From: Plastoroseomonas hellenica
GTDB taxonomy: Bacteria > Pseudomonadota > Alphaproteobacteria > Acetobacterales > Acetobacteraceae
Length of the DNA: 64,000 nucleotides
Direction of reading: 5' to 3'
Assembly: GCF_018129085.1 (NCBI RefSeq)
Contig: NZ_JAAGBB010000001.1
Coordinates: forward strand, 310,001-374,000
The notes below the pieces were generated by a model that was given only the letters and a program-made list of their open reading frames with translations, did no database searches and had not been told where the DNA came from. Numbering within the stretch: the stretch's first letter is position 1; each line of letters begins with the position of its first letter. Shown one piece after another: positions 1-8,887 of the stretch. A program made the position numbers and the translations under genes.

Positions 1-391
1 TGCCGACCGCCTGGGTCACCTGGAAGGTGCCGTGGAAGACGATGTCGGCGATGGCGTGGAAGCCGCGCGGCGAGAGGTCCTCGGTGCGGCTCACGAAATT
101 GCCGGCCGCGTTGTTGATCAGATGCGTGCAGGGGCGCCCTTCCGCCCAGATCGCGGCGACCGCCGCTTCCACCGCCTCCGGGTCCTTGATGTCGACGACG
201 CGGCTGGCCACGCGGCCGGGATGGATGGCATTCAGCTCGGCCGCGGTCTGCTCGACCACCGGCCCGCGGCGGCCCCAGATCTCGACTGCGGCGCCGAGCG
301 ACAGCAAGCGCTCCGCCATCATGCGGCCAAGCCCGGTGCCGCCGCCGGTGACCAGCACGCGCTTGCCGGCGAAGAGATCGTCACGGAACAT
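1..391 (-). CDS. SDR family oxidoreductase, 2,4-dienoyl-CoA reductase-like (3' end outside window)
   Basis: About 130 N-terminal residues are visible and the C-terminus lies beyond base 1. The start is ATG at 391, giving MFRDDLFAGKRVLVTGGGTG. This contains the Rossmann TGGGTGLG dinucleotide-binding loop at about residues 15-22, followed by the NNAAGNF motif typical of the DecR/2,4-dienoyl-CoA reductase branch of short-chain dehydrogenases. The active-site Tyr-Lys region is not in the window. The gene sits 22 bases after the acyl-CoA ligase stop and is probably the last visible cistron of the operon running down from 7061. A role in reducing unsaturated acyl-CoA is inferred from the motif and neighbours; a general 3-oxoacyl reductase is the alternative. 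Confidence 0.8.
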   Translation of the reverse strand, partial: MFRDDLFAGKRVLVTGGGTGLGRMMAERLLSLGAAVEIWGRRGPVVEQTAAELNAIHPGRVASRVVDIKDPEAVEAAVAAIWAEGRPCTHLINNAAGNFVSRTEDLSPRGFHAIADIVFHGTFQVTQAVG

Positions 392-413
392 GTGTGTCGC
401 TCCTTGTTGGCGC

Positions 414-1889
414 TCACGCGCTACGCTGTGCTGCCTTCACCTCGCGCCGCAGCAGCTTGCCCGCCTCGCTGCGCGGCAGATCCTCCGCGAAGACCACGCT
501 TCTCGGCACCTTGGGGCCGGCGAGCCGCGCCTTGCAGAAGGCGATGAGCGCCGCCGGCTCCACCGCCTCCCGCGTGACGACGACGGCGCGAACCGCCTCC
601 CCGAAATCGGGATCCGGCACGCCGACCACGCAAGCCTCGGCCACCGCCGGATGCTGCGCCAGCACCTGCTCGATCTCCCAGGGATAGACATTGACGCCGC
701 CCGAGAGGATCAGGTCGGCGCGCCGGTCGCTGAGATAGAGATAGCCTTCGGCGTCGAGATGGCCGAGATCGCCATAGGTCGCGAGGCCATCCGCGTTGTA
801 GGCGGATGCGGTCTTGTCCGGCGCGTTGTGGTAGGCGAAGCGGGTGCCGCCGGAGAACCAGATGCCGCCGACTTCGCCCGGCGGCAGCGGCCGGCCCGCA
901 TCGTCCAGGATATGCACCGCACCTTGGCGCGGCCGCCCGACCGAGCCCGGATGCTTGAGCCATTCCTGGCTGTCGATCACCGTGATGCCGACCGATTCCG
1001 ATCCCGCATAATATTCGTGGAGGATCGGCCCCCACCATTCGATCATCGCCCGTTTGAGCGGGACCGGGCAGGGCGCCGCGGCATGGATCGCACAGCGATG
1101 GGAGGAGAGGTCATGCGCGGCACGCCGCGCCGCGGGCAGCGCCAGTAGCCGGGAGAACATCGTCGGCACCCATTGGCTGTGCGTCACCCGATGCTGCGCG
1201 ATCGCGGTGAGTGCCGCTTCGGCGTCGAATTTCCGCATGATGACGGCGGTACCGCCCAGCATCAGCGTGCGCAGCACATAGCGGTGCGGCGCTGCGTGAT
1301 AGAGCGGCGCCGGCGAGAGATAGACGGTGTCCTCCCCGAAGCCGTAAAGCGGCAGCCAATAGTCGGGCCAGTCGGGCGTCAGACGCTTCTCGAAGGGCGT
1401 CAACGCGCGACGGACCCCCTTCGGCATGCCGGTGGTGCCGGAGGAATAAAGGAAGTCGCGCCCGACCGGCCGTTCCGGCAAGGGCGTGACATCGGAATAT
1501 GCTGCCAGCGCGGCCTCGTAGCCCTCCTCCACGCCGATGCGGGGGATCGCGGTATCGAGCTGCGCGGCGAGGTGCGGGCTTTCGATCAGCAGCTTCGCGC
1601 CGCTGTCCTTCAGCACATAGGCGATCTCGGCTGGCTTCAGGTGCACGCTGAGCGGGGTGTAATAGAGCCCGGCGCGCCGTGCCGCCCAGGCGAGCTCCAG
1701 CATCGCGATGCGGTTCTCGAGCAGCAGCGCGATGCCGTCGCCCGGCTGCAGCCCGAGCCCGATCAGCCATTGCGCGGCGCGATTGGCGCGGGCGTCGAGC
1801 GCGGCATAGGTGATGGCCTCTCCGCTTTCGTGGATGAGGAGCGCGACATGCGTCGGCCGCCGCGCCGCCCAATGCGTGAGCTGCGGCAT
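414..1889 (-). CDS. AMP-binding acyl-CoA ligase (class I adenylate-forming enzyme)
   Basis: A 491-residue ANL-superfamily ligase that would activate a carboxylic acid to its CoA thioester through an acyl-adenylate. The phosphate-loop motif YSSGTTGMPKG lies near residues 148-158. The YGDLGHLD and hinge region (LSDRRADLILSGGVNVYPWE) lies in the C-terminal quarter, and the terminal Lys-bearing segment reads RSEAGKLLRRE. The frame opens at a TTG at 1892, but ATG at 1889 is preferred because it forms a TGATG stop-start overlap with the preceding binding-protein gene, which implies translational coupling. The substrate cannot be read from sequence. The operon context of racemase, acyl-CoA dehydrogenase and two SDRs suggests a branched or aromatic-side-chain acid. 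Confidence 0.9.
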   Translation of the reverse strand: MPQLTHWAARRPTHVALLIHESGEAITYAALDARANRAAQWLIGLGLQPGDGIALLLENRIAMLELAWAARRAGLYYTPLSVHLKPAEIAYVLKDSGAKLLIESPHLAAQLDTAIPRIGVEEGYEAALAAYSDVTPLPERPVGRDFLYSSGTTGMPKGVRRALTPFEKRLTPDWPDYWLPLYGFGEDTVYLSPAPLYHAAPHRYVLRTLMLGGTAVIMRKFDAEAALTAIAQHRVTHSQWVPTMFSRLLALPAARRAAHDLSSHRCAIHAAAPCPVPLKRAMIEWWGPILHEYYAGSESVGITVIDSQEWLKHPGSVGRPRQGAVHILDDAGRPLPPGEVGGIWFSGGTRFAYHNAPDKTASAYNADGLATYGDLGHLDAEGYLYLSDRRADLILSGGVNVYPWEIEQVLAQHPAVAEACVVGVPDPDFGEAVRAVVVTREAVEPAALIAFCKARLAGPKVPRSVVFAEDLPRSEAGKLLRREVKAAQRSA

Positions 1890-2845
1890 CAATCCGGCCG
1901 GATGTTCATGCGGGTGACCAGGTCCAGCCAGGTGGCATGGGTGCGTGCGATCTCGGCCTGGAATGCCTCCGGTCCGGCATAGCCGATGATGACGTCGACC
2001 TCCTCCAGCCGACGGATCACCTCCGGCCGGGCCATGGCGGCGCGATAGGCGTCCACCAGCGCCGCGCGGGCCGGCGCCGGCACGCGCGCCGGCGTCCAGG
2101 CGCCGAAGAAACCGCTCCAGCCGAAGACATCGGGATAGCCGAGCTCAAGCAACGTCGGCACGTCGGGGAAGGCTGGGGAGCGGTCGCGGCCGAGAAAGGC
2201 GAGCGGCTTCAGCCGTCCATTGCGCAGATGCTCCTTCACCAGGGTCAGGCTGTGGAAGGCACCGGCCACGCGCCCGCCGAGCATGTCGATCAGCAGCGGC
2301 GCCTCCCCCCGGTAGCCGACATGCGTCATGCCGAGGCGTTCATGGTCCGAGAGGATCTGCGCGAAGACATGCCCGGTGGAGCCGGTGCCGTAGGAGCCGA
2401 AGCTGAGGTCCTGCCCGCGCGCCCGCGCCACGAATTCGGCGAGGCTGCCGACCGGCATGGCCGGGGAGGCGCAGAAGACCAGCGCCGTGGTGCCCATGCG
2501 GCCGATCGGCGCGAAGTCGCTCAGCGGGTCATAGGCGGTGCTGCGGAACAGCACCGGTGCCTGCACGAAGCTGGATATGCTGAACAGGATAGTGTGACCG
2601 TCCGCAGCGCCCTTCGCGACATGCTCGGTGCCGATCATCCCGGATCCACCGGAGCGGTTGTCGATCACGACCGGCTGGCCGAGCCGTTCGGCCATCGGCG
2701 CGGCGACGACGCGCGCCCAGACATCGGTGGCGCCGCCGGCCGGGAAGGGCACGACCATGCGGATCGGGCGCGAGGGAAAGGCCTCCTGCGCGCGCGCCGG
2801 CAGCGCGGCGAGGGCGGGCAGGGTGAGGAGGGTACGGCGGCGCAT
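1889..2845 (-). CDS. Bug family tripartite tricarboxylate transporter substrate-binding protein
   Basis: A 318-residue periplasmic binding protein of the TctC/Bug family. The N-terminus MRRRTLLTLPALAALPARAQ is an export signal with an Arg-rich start, possibly Tat, ending at ARA-Q. The mature protein begins with the family signature FPSRPIRMVVPFPAGGATD, which forms part of the ligand pocket. No TctA or TctB membrane genes are present in the window. The stop overlaps the ligase start (TGATG), and the gene starts 4 bases after the next Bug gene ends, so the two are a tandem pair inside the catabolic operon. The ligand is probably the operon's acid substrate, by inference from position. Confidence 0.9.
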   Translation of the reverse strand: MRRRTLLTLPALAALPARAQEAFPSRPIRMVVPFPAGGATDVWARVVAAPMAERLGQPVVIDNRSGGSGMIGTEHVAKGAADGHTILFSISSFVQAPVLFRSTAYDPLSDFAPIGRMGTTALVFCASPAMPVGSLAEFVARARGQDLSFGSYGTGSTGHVFAQILSDHERLGMTHVGYRGEAPLLIDMLGGRVAGAFHSLTLVKEHLRNGRLKPLAFLGRDRSPAFPDVPTLLELGYPDVFGWSGFFGAWTPARVPAPARAALVDAYRAAMARPEVIRRLEEVDVIIGYAGPEAFQAEIARTHATWLDLVTRMNIRPD

Positions 2846-2849
2846 GGGC

Positions 2850-3827
2850 TCAGTCCGTGCTCAAGCCGAGCCGGCGGACCGCCGCGACCTCATGCGCGTT
2901 CAATTCGCGCGCGAAGGCGGCATAGGTTTCGCTGTCCATGTAGCGCGGCACCATGTCGAACCGCGCCAGCATGGTGATCACCACCGGATCCTCCAGCGCC
3001 GTCTTCAGCACGTCATGCAGCCGCCGGATGATGGCGGGGTCCATGCCCTTCGGCCCCACCACGCCGAAGGGGCTCTCGGAGACGATGTCGAGGCCGAGCT
3101 CCTTCAAGGTTGGCGCATCCGGGAAGCGCTGTGCCCGCGCAGCACCCCAGGTGCAGAGCAGGCGGAAGCGGCCTTCCTGCACCAGCGGCGCCCAGCCGGT
3201 GCTGTCGGCAATTGCCGTGATGTCGCCGGCGAGCAGCGCCCGGAACCCGTCCGGCCCGCCGCGGAAGGGCACGTGGGTGAACTCGATGCCGGTCCGTCGC
3301 CCGATCTCCTCCATAGTGATGTGCAGCGTGCTGCCGACGCCCGGCGTGCCATAGGTGACCCGGCCGGGACTGGTACGCGCATGCGCGATGAAGCTTGCCC
3401 AGTCCTGCCAAGGGCTGTCGCTGCGCACCACGACGCCGAACAGGTAGCCGGTCAGGTGGATGATGTAGCTGAGGTCGCGCAGCGGGTCCCAGGTCGGGCG
3501 GCGCGTCATCGCCGGCAGGCGGAAGGCGGTCACCGGCATCTGCCCGATCAGATGCCCGTCGCCGCGCGCTTCGCTCGCCATCATCTGCATGCCCATCGTG
3601 CCGGAGGCGCCGCTGCGGTTCTCCACCAGCACCGGCTGCCCGAGCTGGCGCGATGCCATCTCGCCGATGGTGCGGAACACCGCATCCGCCGATCCGCCCG
3701 CCGGCCAGGGGCAGATCAGCCGGATCGGCCGGTTCGGAAAGCCTTGCTGCGCGATCGCCGGCCGCGCCAGCGCCGCGGCGCCGATGGCCAGCGCCGCGCG
3801 GCGGCCGATGAATGCCCGACCCTCCAT
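2850..3827 (-). CDS. Bug family tripartite tricarboxylate transporter substrate-binding protein
   Basis: A 325-residue paralogue of the adjacent Bug protein, but clearly diverged from it, so this is not a recent duplication. The signal peptide is MEGRAFIGRRAALAIGAAAL with a twin-arginine pair (GRRA) and cleavage near AIAQ. The mature N-terminus carries FPNRPIRLICPWPAGGSADA, the family's P-loop-like binding signature. It follows the SDR gene by 47 bases and precedes the second Bug gene by 4 bases. Two non-identical binding proteins in one operon could widen the range of ligands captured. This is inference; neither ligand is known. Confidence 0.9.
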   Translation of the reverse strand: MEGRAFIGRRAALAIGAAALARPAIAQQGFPNRPIRLICPWPAGGSADAVFRTIGEMASRQLGQPVLVENRSGASGTMGMQMMASEARGDGHLIGQMPVTAFRLPAMTRRPTWDPLRDLSYIIHLTGYLFGVVVRSDSPWQDWASFIAHARTSPGRVTYGTPGVGSTLHITMEEIGRRTGIEFTHVPFRGGPDGFRALLAGDITAIADSTGWAPLVQEGRFRLLCTWGAARAQRFPDAPTLKELGLDIVSESPFGVVGPKGMDPAIIRRLHDVLKTALEDPVVITMLARFDMVPRYMDSETYAAFARELNAHEVAAVRRLGLSTD

Positions 3828-3874
3828 GGACTCTCTCCCCGGTGTTTCTTTGCTGTCTTCCCGTTACCGTGACC

Positions 3875-4702
3875 TTATGGGCGACCGCCGCCCACCACCA
3901 AGGTTTGTCCACTGACGTAGTTCGATTCCGGGATGCAGAAGAGGTAGACGGCGCCCGCCGCTTCCGAAGGACGGCCGCCGCGCCCAAGCGGGATCAGCGC
4001 TTCGGCATTCTTCAGCACCTGCGGGTTGACGCCGACCTTGATCTCCCGCCCGGAGATGTCGATCGAGGCGCCGTCGCCCGCTGCCGCCTCGGTCAGCCGC
4101 GTCATGATCAGGCCGAAGGCGACCGCGTTCACATTCACCTTGTAGCGACCCCATTCCTTGGCGAGCGCCCGCGTCATGCCGCTGATGCCGGCCTTGGCCG
4201 CGGAGTAGTTCGCCTGCCCCGCATTGCCGTAGACGCCTGACGTGGAGGAGATGTTCACGACCTTGCGGAACACCTCCTGCCCGGCCTCGGCTTCCTTCTT
4301 CGCGGCTTCACGGATGAAGGGGGCTGCCGCGCGCAGGATGCGAAAGGGCGCGGTCATGTGCACATCGATGATCGCGTACCATTGCTCGTCCGTCATCTTC
4401 TGGATGACGTTGTCCCAGGTATAGCCGGCGTTGTTGACGATGATGTCGATGGCCCCGAAGCCATCGACCGCGGTCGCGACGAAGCGCTCGCCGAAATCCT
4501 TGTCCGTCACGTCGCCATTGCAGGCCAAGGCCTCGCCGCCGAGTGCCCGGATCGCGGTCAGCGTCTCCTCCGCTGGTGCCGGGTCGAGGTCGTTGATGAC
4601 CACGCGCGCCCCTTCGGAGGCGAGCTTCAGCGCGATCTCGCGGCCGATGCCGCGGCCCGAGCCGGAGACCAGCGCGACCTTGCCGGCAAGCTTCTTCGAC
4701 AT
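3875..4702 (-). CDS. SDR family NAD(P)-dependent oxidoreductase (3-hydroxyacyl/FabG-like)
   Basis: A 275-residue classical short-chain dehydrogenase. Visible motifs are the cofactor loop SGSGRGIG at residues 13-20, an acidic Asp38 at the end of beta-2 that favours NAD(H), NNAG at 90-93, and catalytic Ser153, Tyr166 and Lys170 (NYSAAKAG). A charged insertion (REAAKKEAEAGQEVFRK, about 131-147) precedes the Ser strand, and the protein is slightly longer than the usual 250. It lies between the acyl-CoA dehydrogenase (59-base gap) and the first Bug gene. A 3-hydroxyacyl-CoA dehydrogenase step in the same catabolic route is the likely role, inferred from context. Confidence 0.88.
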   Translation of the reverse strand: MSKKLAGKVALVSGSGRGIGREIALKLASEGARVVINDLDPAPAEETLTAIRALGGEALACNGDVTDKDFGERFVATAVDGFGAIDIIVNNAGYTWDNVIQKMTDEQWYAIIDVHMTAPFRILRAAAPFIREAAKKEAEAGQEVFRKVVNISSTSGVYGNAGQANYSAAKAGISGMTRALAKEWGRYKVNVNAVAFGLIMTRLTEAAAGDGASIDISGREIKVGVNPQVLKNAEALIPLGRGGRPSEAAGAVYLFCIPESNYVSGQTLVVGGGRP

Positions 4703-4761
4703 TCCTCATCCCTTCCATGCGTGTCAGCCGAGCCAGCGAGCGCCCGCAGGCGCCGCCGGCG

Positions 4762-5913
4762 TCACAAGGTCCGCGCGATGATTTCCTTCATGATCTCGGA
4801 GCTGCCGCCAAAGATGCGGCCGACGCGCGCATCGGCCCAGGCGCGGCCGATCGGGTATTCCGCCATGTAGCCATAGCCGCCATGGATCTGCAGGAAATCG
4901 TCCAGCAGCCGGTTCTGCATCTCCGTCGCGTTCAGCTTCGCCGCCGCCGCGAGCTCCACCGAAAGCTCGCGCTTCAAGTGCAGCGCCAGGCAGTGATCGA
5001 CGAAGACGCGCAGCATCGCAGCCTGGGACTTCGCATCGGCCAGGCGGAAGCGGTTGTGCTGGAAGTCGAAGACTGCCTGGCCGAAGGCCTGCCGCCCCTT
5101 CGCATAGGTCACCGTCTCCTCGAGCATCGCTTCGATCGAGGCGGCGGCGCGGATCGCGATCATCAGCCGCTCCTGCGGGAGCTGGTGGATGAGCTGGGAG
5201 AAGCCTTCGCCTTCTTCGCCGAGGCGGTTGCCGACGGGGACGCGCACCTCGTCGAAGAACAGCTCCGAGGTGTCCTGCGCGTGCAGGCCAATCTTCTCGA
5301 GGTTGCGGCCCTTGCTGAAGCCAGGCGTGCCTTCCTCGACGCAGATCAGGCTGATGCCCTTCCGGCCGGCGGCGGGATCGGTCTTCGTCACCACAATGAC
5401 CAGGCCGGCATTCTGGCCATTGGTGATGAAGGTCTTCTGGCCGTTGATGACGTAGTGGTCGCCGTCGCGCCGCGCACTGGTGCGCACCGCCTTGAGGTCG
5501 CTGCCCATCCCGGGCTCGGTCATCGCGATGGCGCCGATCATCTCGCCACGCGCCATGCGCGGCAGCCAGTCGCGCTTCTTCGCCTCGGTCGCATAGGCGA
5601 GGAGGTAGGGGGCGACGATGTCCGAATGCAGCGTGAAGCCGATGCCGGAGGTATTGCTGCGCCCGATCTCCTCGAGGATCATCGCCGAATAGCCGAAATC
5701 GGCGCCGGCCCCGCCGTAGTCCTCCGGCATGCCGGTGCAGAGCAGCCCTTGCTTGCCCGCTTCCAGCCAGACCGAGCGCGGCACCACGCCCTCGGCTTCC
5801 CATTGCCGGTGGAAGGGGATGATATGGCGTTCGAAGAAGCGCCGCACCTGGTCGCGGAACAGGGCGTGGTCGCTGCCGATCACCTCGCGCGGGCCGGCGA
5901 AGCCGATTTCCAT
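4762..5913 (-). CDS. Acyl-CoA dehydrogenase family protein
   Basis: A 383-residue FAD-dependent acyl-CoA dehydrogenase that introduces the alpha-beta double bond of an acyl-CoA. Visible are the mid-domain AMTEPGMGSDL stretch, the substrate-loop TFITNGQNAG, and the C-terminal IHGGYGYMAEYPIGRAWAD and RIFGGSSEIMKEI signature. A Gly where medium-chain enzymes carry their catalytic Glu suggests the isovaleryl/long-chain arrangement with the base elsewhere. The frame is open further upstream to 5991, but ATG at 5913 is chosen because it overlaps the racemase stop as TGATG. Electrons would pass to ETF. The acyl substrate is not deducible. Confidence 0.92.
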   Translation of the reverse strand: MEIGFAGPREVIGSDHALFRDQVRRFFERHIIPFHRQWEAEGVVPRSVWLEAGKQGLLCTGMPEDYGGAGADFGYSAMILEEIGRSNTSGIGFTLHSDIVAPYLLAYATEAKKRDWLPRMARGEMIGAIAMTEPGMGSDLKAVRTSARRDGDHYVINGQKTFITNGQNAGLVIVVTKTDPAAGRKGISLICVEEGTPGFSKGRNLEKIGLHAQDTSELFFDEVRVPVGNRLGEEGEGFSQLIHQLPQERLMIAIRAAASIEAMLEETVTYAKGRQAFGQAVFDFQHNRFRLADAKSQAAMLRVFVDHCLALHLKRELSVELAAAAKLNATEMQNRLLDDFLQIHGGYGYMAEYPIGRAWADARVGRIFGGSSEIMKEIIARTL

Positions 5914-7061
5914 CAGAATGCTCCTTCGCTGCGGGCGCGGATCGCGCCGGCCACGTGCAGATCGGTGATCTCCGAGGCAGAGAAGCCCCAATCGGCCAGT
6001 GCCGCATCGGTGTGTTCGCCCGCGTGCGGCGGCGGGCGATCCAGGGCGGCAGGGGTTTCGGAAAAACGCGGCGCCGGTGCTGCCTGCACCACGCCGTCCC
6101 GCGTCACAAACGTGCCGCGCGCGCGGTTGTGTGGATGCGCCGGTGCCTCATCGAGGTCGAGCACCGGGGTCACGCAGGCATCACTGCCGGCGAAAGCGGC
6201 TGCCCAGTCATCACGCGTGCGGATGGCGAAGGCAGCGGCGATCTCGGCCTTCAGGACCGGCCAGCGCGCCGGGTCCATGCGCTCCGCGAAGCGTGCGGGA
6301 TCGAGGCCGAGGCCTGCCAGCAACGCGGCGAAGAAGGTGGGCTCGATGGCGCCGACCGCCACATGGCGGCCATCGCTGCAGCGATAGCTGTCGTAGAAGG
6401 GGGCCGCACCATCCAGCAGGTTCGCCCCGCGCGCGTTGCGCCAGCGGCCTTGGGCGGCCATCCCTTGGAACATCGCCATCAGCAGAGCGCTGCCATCGGT
6501 CATCGCCGCATCCACGACCTGGCCGCGGCCGGTGGCGCGCGCGTTCAGGATCGCCGCCAGCAGCCCGACCGCGAGCAGCATGCCGCCGCCGCCGAAATCG
6601 CCCACTAGGTTGAGTGGCGGCGGCGGTGGATCATCGGCGCGGCCGGTGGCCCAGAGCGCGCCGGTCAGCGCGATGTAGTTGATGTCGTGCCCGGCGGTCG
6701 GCGCCAGTGGCCCGTCCTGCCCCCAACCGGTCATGCGGCCATAGGCGAGGCGCGGATTGCGCGCGAGGCAGGGCTCCGGGCCGAGGCCCATCCGCTCCAT
6801 GACCCCGGGGTGGAAGCCTTCGATCAGCGCGTCGGCGCGGTCGACCAGCCGCAGCGCCGCGGCGGCGCCCTGCGGCGACTTCAGATCGATGGCGACGGAG
6901 CGGCGCCCGCGCTTCAGCACCTCCGCGCGATGGCCGGGCGGTGCGTCCGCGCGGTCGATACGCAGCACCTCGGCGCCGAGATCGGCCAGCAGCATGGCGC
7001 AGAACGGCCCGGGGCCGAGGCCCGCGAACTCCAGCACCCGCAGGCCTGCCAACGGACCCAT
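5913..7061 (-). CDS. CaiB/BaiF family CoA transferase, alpha-methylacyl-CoA racemase-like
   Basis: A 382-residue family III CoA-transferase-fold protein. The N-terminal [30 protein letters not shown] is typical. [13 protein letters not shown] at 124-136 supplies His125, and [10 protein letters not shown] at 151-160 supplies Asp155. These match the His/Asp acid-base pair of alpha-methylacyl-CoA racemases such as mycobacterial MCR better than the acyl-shuttling Asp of formyl-CoA transferases. Epimerising 2-methylacyl-CoA would let the downstream acyl-CoA dehydrogenase act, which fits its position as first gene of the operon. The start [10 protein letters not shown] is conserved-looking. A true CoA transferase is the less likely alternative. 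Confidence 0.85.
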   Translation of the reverse strand: MGPLAGLRVLEFAGLGPGPFCAMLLADLGAEVLRIDRADAPPGHRAEVLKRGRRSVAIDLKSPQGAAAALRLVDRADALIEGFHPGVMERMGLGPEPCLARNPRLAYGRMTGWGQDGPLAPTAGHDINYIALTGALWATGRADDPPPPPLNLVGDFGGGGMLLAVGLLAAILNARATGRGQVVDAAMTDGSALLMAMFQGMAAQGRWRNARGANLLDGAAPFYDSYRCSDGRHVAVGAIEPTFFAALLAGLGLDPARFAERMDPARWPVLKAEIAAAFAIRTRDDWAAAFAGSDACVTPVLDLDEAPAHPHNRARGTFVTRDGVVQAAPAPRFSETPAALDRPPPHAGEHTDAALADWGFSASEITDLHVAGAIRARSEGAF

Positions 7062-7268
7062 GGCCTCCCTCGTCTGTCGTTGAGGGGAAGCCTAGGACGC
7101 AGTGCCCAGTACTGCCAAGCGGAATAATGGCCGGAATTCCGGTGTCTCGCCGCCGTCATTGCCGCTCGGCCGGGACCGCCGACATGGTGACCGGGCGCCT
7201 GTGGCAGGCGCCGCCGAGGGCAGAGCGATGGTCGTCTCCTGACCCGCCGATCGACCGAGGGACGCGTC

Positions 7269-7841
7269 ATGGATCTCCCGCCAAAGACGGCCTTGCTGCC
7301 GATTGACATGCAACAGGCCTTCGATCACGCGCCCTGGCCGCGGCGATGGAACCGTGATCTGGACCGCAACGGCCGGGCGCTGCTCGCTGCCTGGCGCGGC
7401 GCCGGCCTGCCGCTGATCCATGTGCGGCATGATTCCGTGCAGACGGGATCATCGCTGCGGCCTGGCCTGCCGGGCCACGCCTATCGACCTGGATTCCAGC
7501 CGCTTCCCGATGAACCCGTGGTCGCGAAGAGCGTGAACGCGGCCTTCATCGGTACCGACCTCGATCTCCGCCTCCGGAGGCTTGGGATAGAGGCGATCAT
7601 GGCCTTCGGCATCTCCACCGACATGTGCGTCTCGACCAGTGTCAGGGTCGGCGCCAATCTCGGCTACCGCATGATCGTGGTGGGCGATGCGTGCGATTGC
7701 TTCGATCTCACCGGCCAGGCCGGTCAGACGATTCCAGCGGAAGCCATCCATGCCGCGCATCTCGCGACACTCGCCTATGAGTTCGCGACCGTTTGCACGA
7801 CGGAGGAAGCCCTGGCGGCGATCACCAGCTCCGCCGGATGA
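7269..7841 (+). CDS. Cysteine hydrolase, isochorismatase-like family
   Basis: A 190-residue isochorismatase-fold hydrolase. The catalytic triad is readable: Asp13 in LLPIDMQQAF, Lys87 in VAKSVNAAF, and Cys120 in GISTDMCVST. Cys120 is the nucleophile used by nicotinamidase, biuret hydrolase and related amide hydrolases. Length is normal for the family. It is divergent from the racemase operon with about 207 bases between, and convergent with the glutathione transferase gene. The substrate is unknown; presence of the Cys suggests C-N hydrolysis rather than the Cys-free isochorismate vinyl-ether cleavage. Confidence 0.9.
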   Translation: MDLPPKTALLPIDMQQAFDHAPWPRRWNRDLDRNGRALLAAWRGAGLPLIHVRHDSVQTGSSLRPGLPGHAYRPGFQPLPDEPVVAKSVNAAFIGTDLDLRLRRLGIEAIMAFGISTDMCVSTSVRVGANLGYRMIVVGDACDCFDLTGQAGQTIPAEAIHAAHLATLAYEFATVCTTEEALAAITSSAG

Positions 7842-7892
7842 GCCTGCATGGCGGTGGCACCGGGCGCGCCATGCGCGCGCCCGGCGGCGCCA

Positions 7893-8615
7893 TCAGTCCG
7901 GCACCGGCAGGGCGCGCTGATTGTAAAGGATCTTGCGGATCCGCTCCTGCTCCTCGGGCGGCAGCGTGTTCCTGTCGGTCGAGAACTCGGCGCCGACGGC
8001 GAGGCCGCGCTGCACGGCCGGCCGCGCGCCGATCGTCTCGAACCAGCGCTTGAAATGCTTGAACTCATCGATCTCCTGCCCCTGCGCCTTCCAGTTGACG
8101 GTCCAGGGATAGGCGATGATGTCGGCGATCGTGTAGCTGTCGCCGGCGAGGTATGGCCGGTCCCGCAGCCGTGCATTGAGCACGCCATAGAGCCGATTGG
8201 CTTCGTCCGTGAAGCGGCGGACGGCGTAAGACTGGTCGCCTTCGCGATCGCCGAGCCGCCGGAAATGTCCGGCCTCGCCGAGCTTGGGGCCCTGGTTCGC
8301 CATCTGCCAGATCACCCATTGGCTGACCTCGATCCTGGCCCGGAGATCCTGCGGCCAGAGCTGGCCGGTCTTCTCCGCGAGGTAGAAGAGGATCGCGCCG
8401 GATTCGAAGATGGAGATCGGCGCCCCGCCATCGGCCGGCGCATGATCGACGATCACCGGCATGCGGTGGTTCGGGTTGAGCTTCAGGAATTCCGGCGAGA
8501 ACTGGTCGCCGCGCCCGATATTCACCGGCACCAGGCGATAGGGCGTGCCGGTCTCCTCGAGGAAGATCGTGACCTTCTTGCCATTCGGCGTCGGCCAGTA
8601 ATGCAGATCGATCAT
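7893..8615 (-). CDS. Glutathione S-transferase family protein (YghU/YfcG-like)
   Basis: A 240-residue protein starting MIDLHYWPTPNGKKVTIFLE, the thioredoxin-fold N-domain of nu-class GSTs, in which Thr/Asn residues (TPNGKK) replace the usual Tyr/Ser. ESGAILFYLAEKTG forms the glutathione gamma-Glu site. The C-terminal helical domain includes YLAGDSYTIADIIAYPW and the MANQGPKLGE stretch seen in disulfide-bond oxidoreductase YghU/YfcG. The frame extends upstream to 8834, but only ATG at 8615 gives a normal N-terminus. A disulfide reductase or peroxidase role toward glutathionyl substrates is inferred from the subfamily. It stands alone and faces the formate dehydrogenase genes divergently. Confidence 0.9.
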   Translation of the reverse strand: MIDLHYWPTPNGKKVTIFLEETGTPYRLVPVNIGRGDQFSPEFLKLNPNHRMPVIVDHAPADGGAPISIFESGAILFYLAEKTGQLWPQDLRARIEVSQWVIWQMANQGPKLGEAGHFRRLGDREGDQSYAVRRFTDEANRLYGVLNARLRDRPYLAGDSYTIADIIAYPWTVNWKAQGQEIDEFKHFKRWFETIGARPAVQRGLAVGAEFSTDRNTLPPEEQERIRKILYNQRALPVPD

Positions 8616-8887
8616 GGGGGCTTCCTTCGCTGAAGACGTGACGGTCCGGAACGAGTGACATGGGTGCGGCTGGCCATCGCGAAAGACCGATACGGTCCAG
8701 GCGCAGGTAATGCAGCGCGGCGCCGATGGCCGTGACGTGACCTTGGCCGGGTTAGGGCGCCATCGCCTCCGGCCGGTCATGTTGCGCCGCAAGGCGCCTC
8801 CTTCCCACCATTGCGCGCGCGCCATGCAAGACACGCGGAGAGAGTCCTGCGTAGAATCGGATGGGAGGAAACACTGATGGCGGGCTC

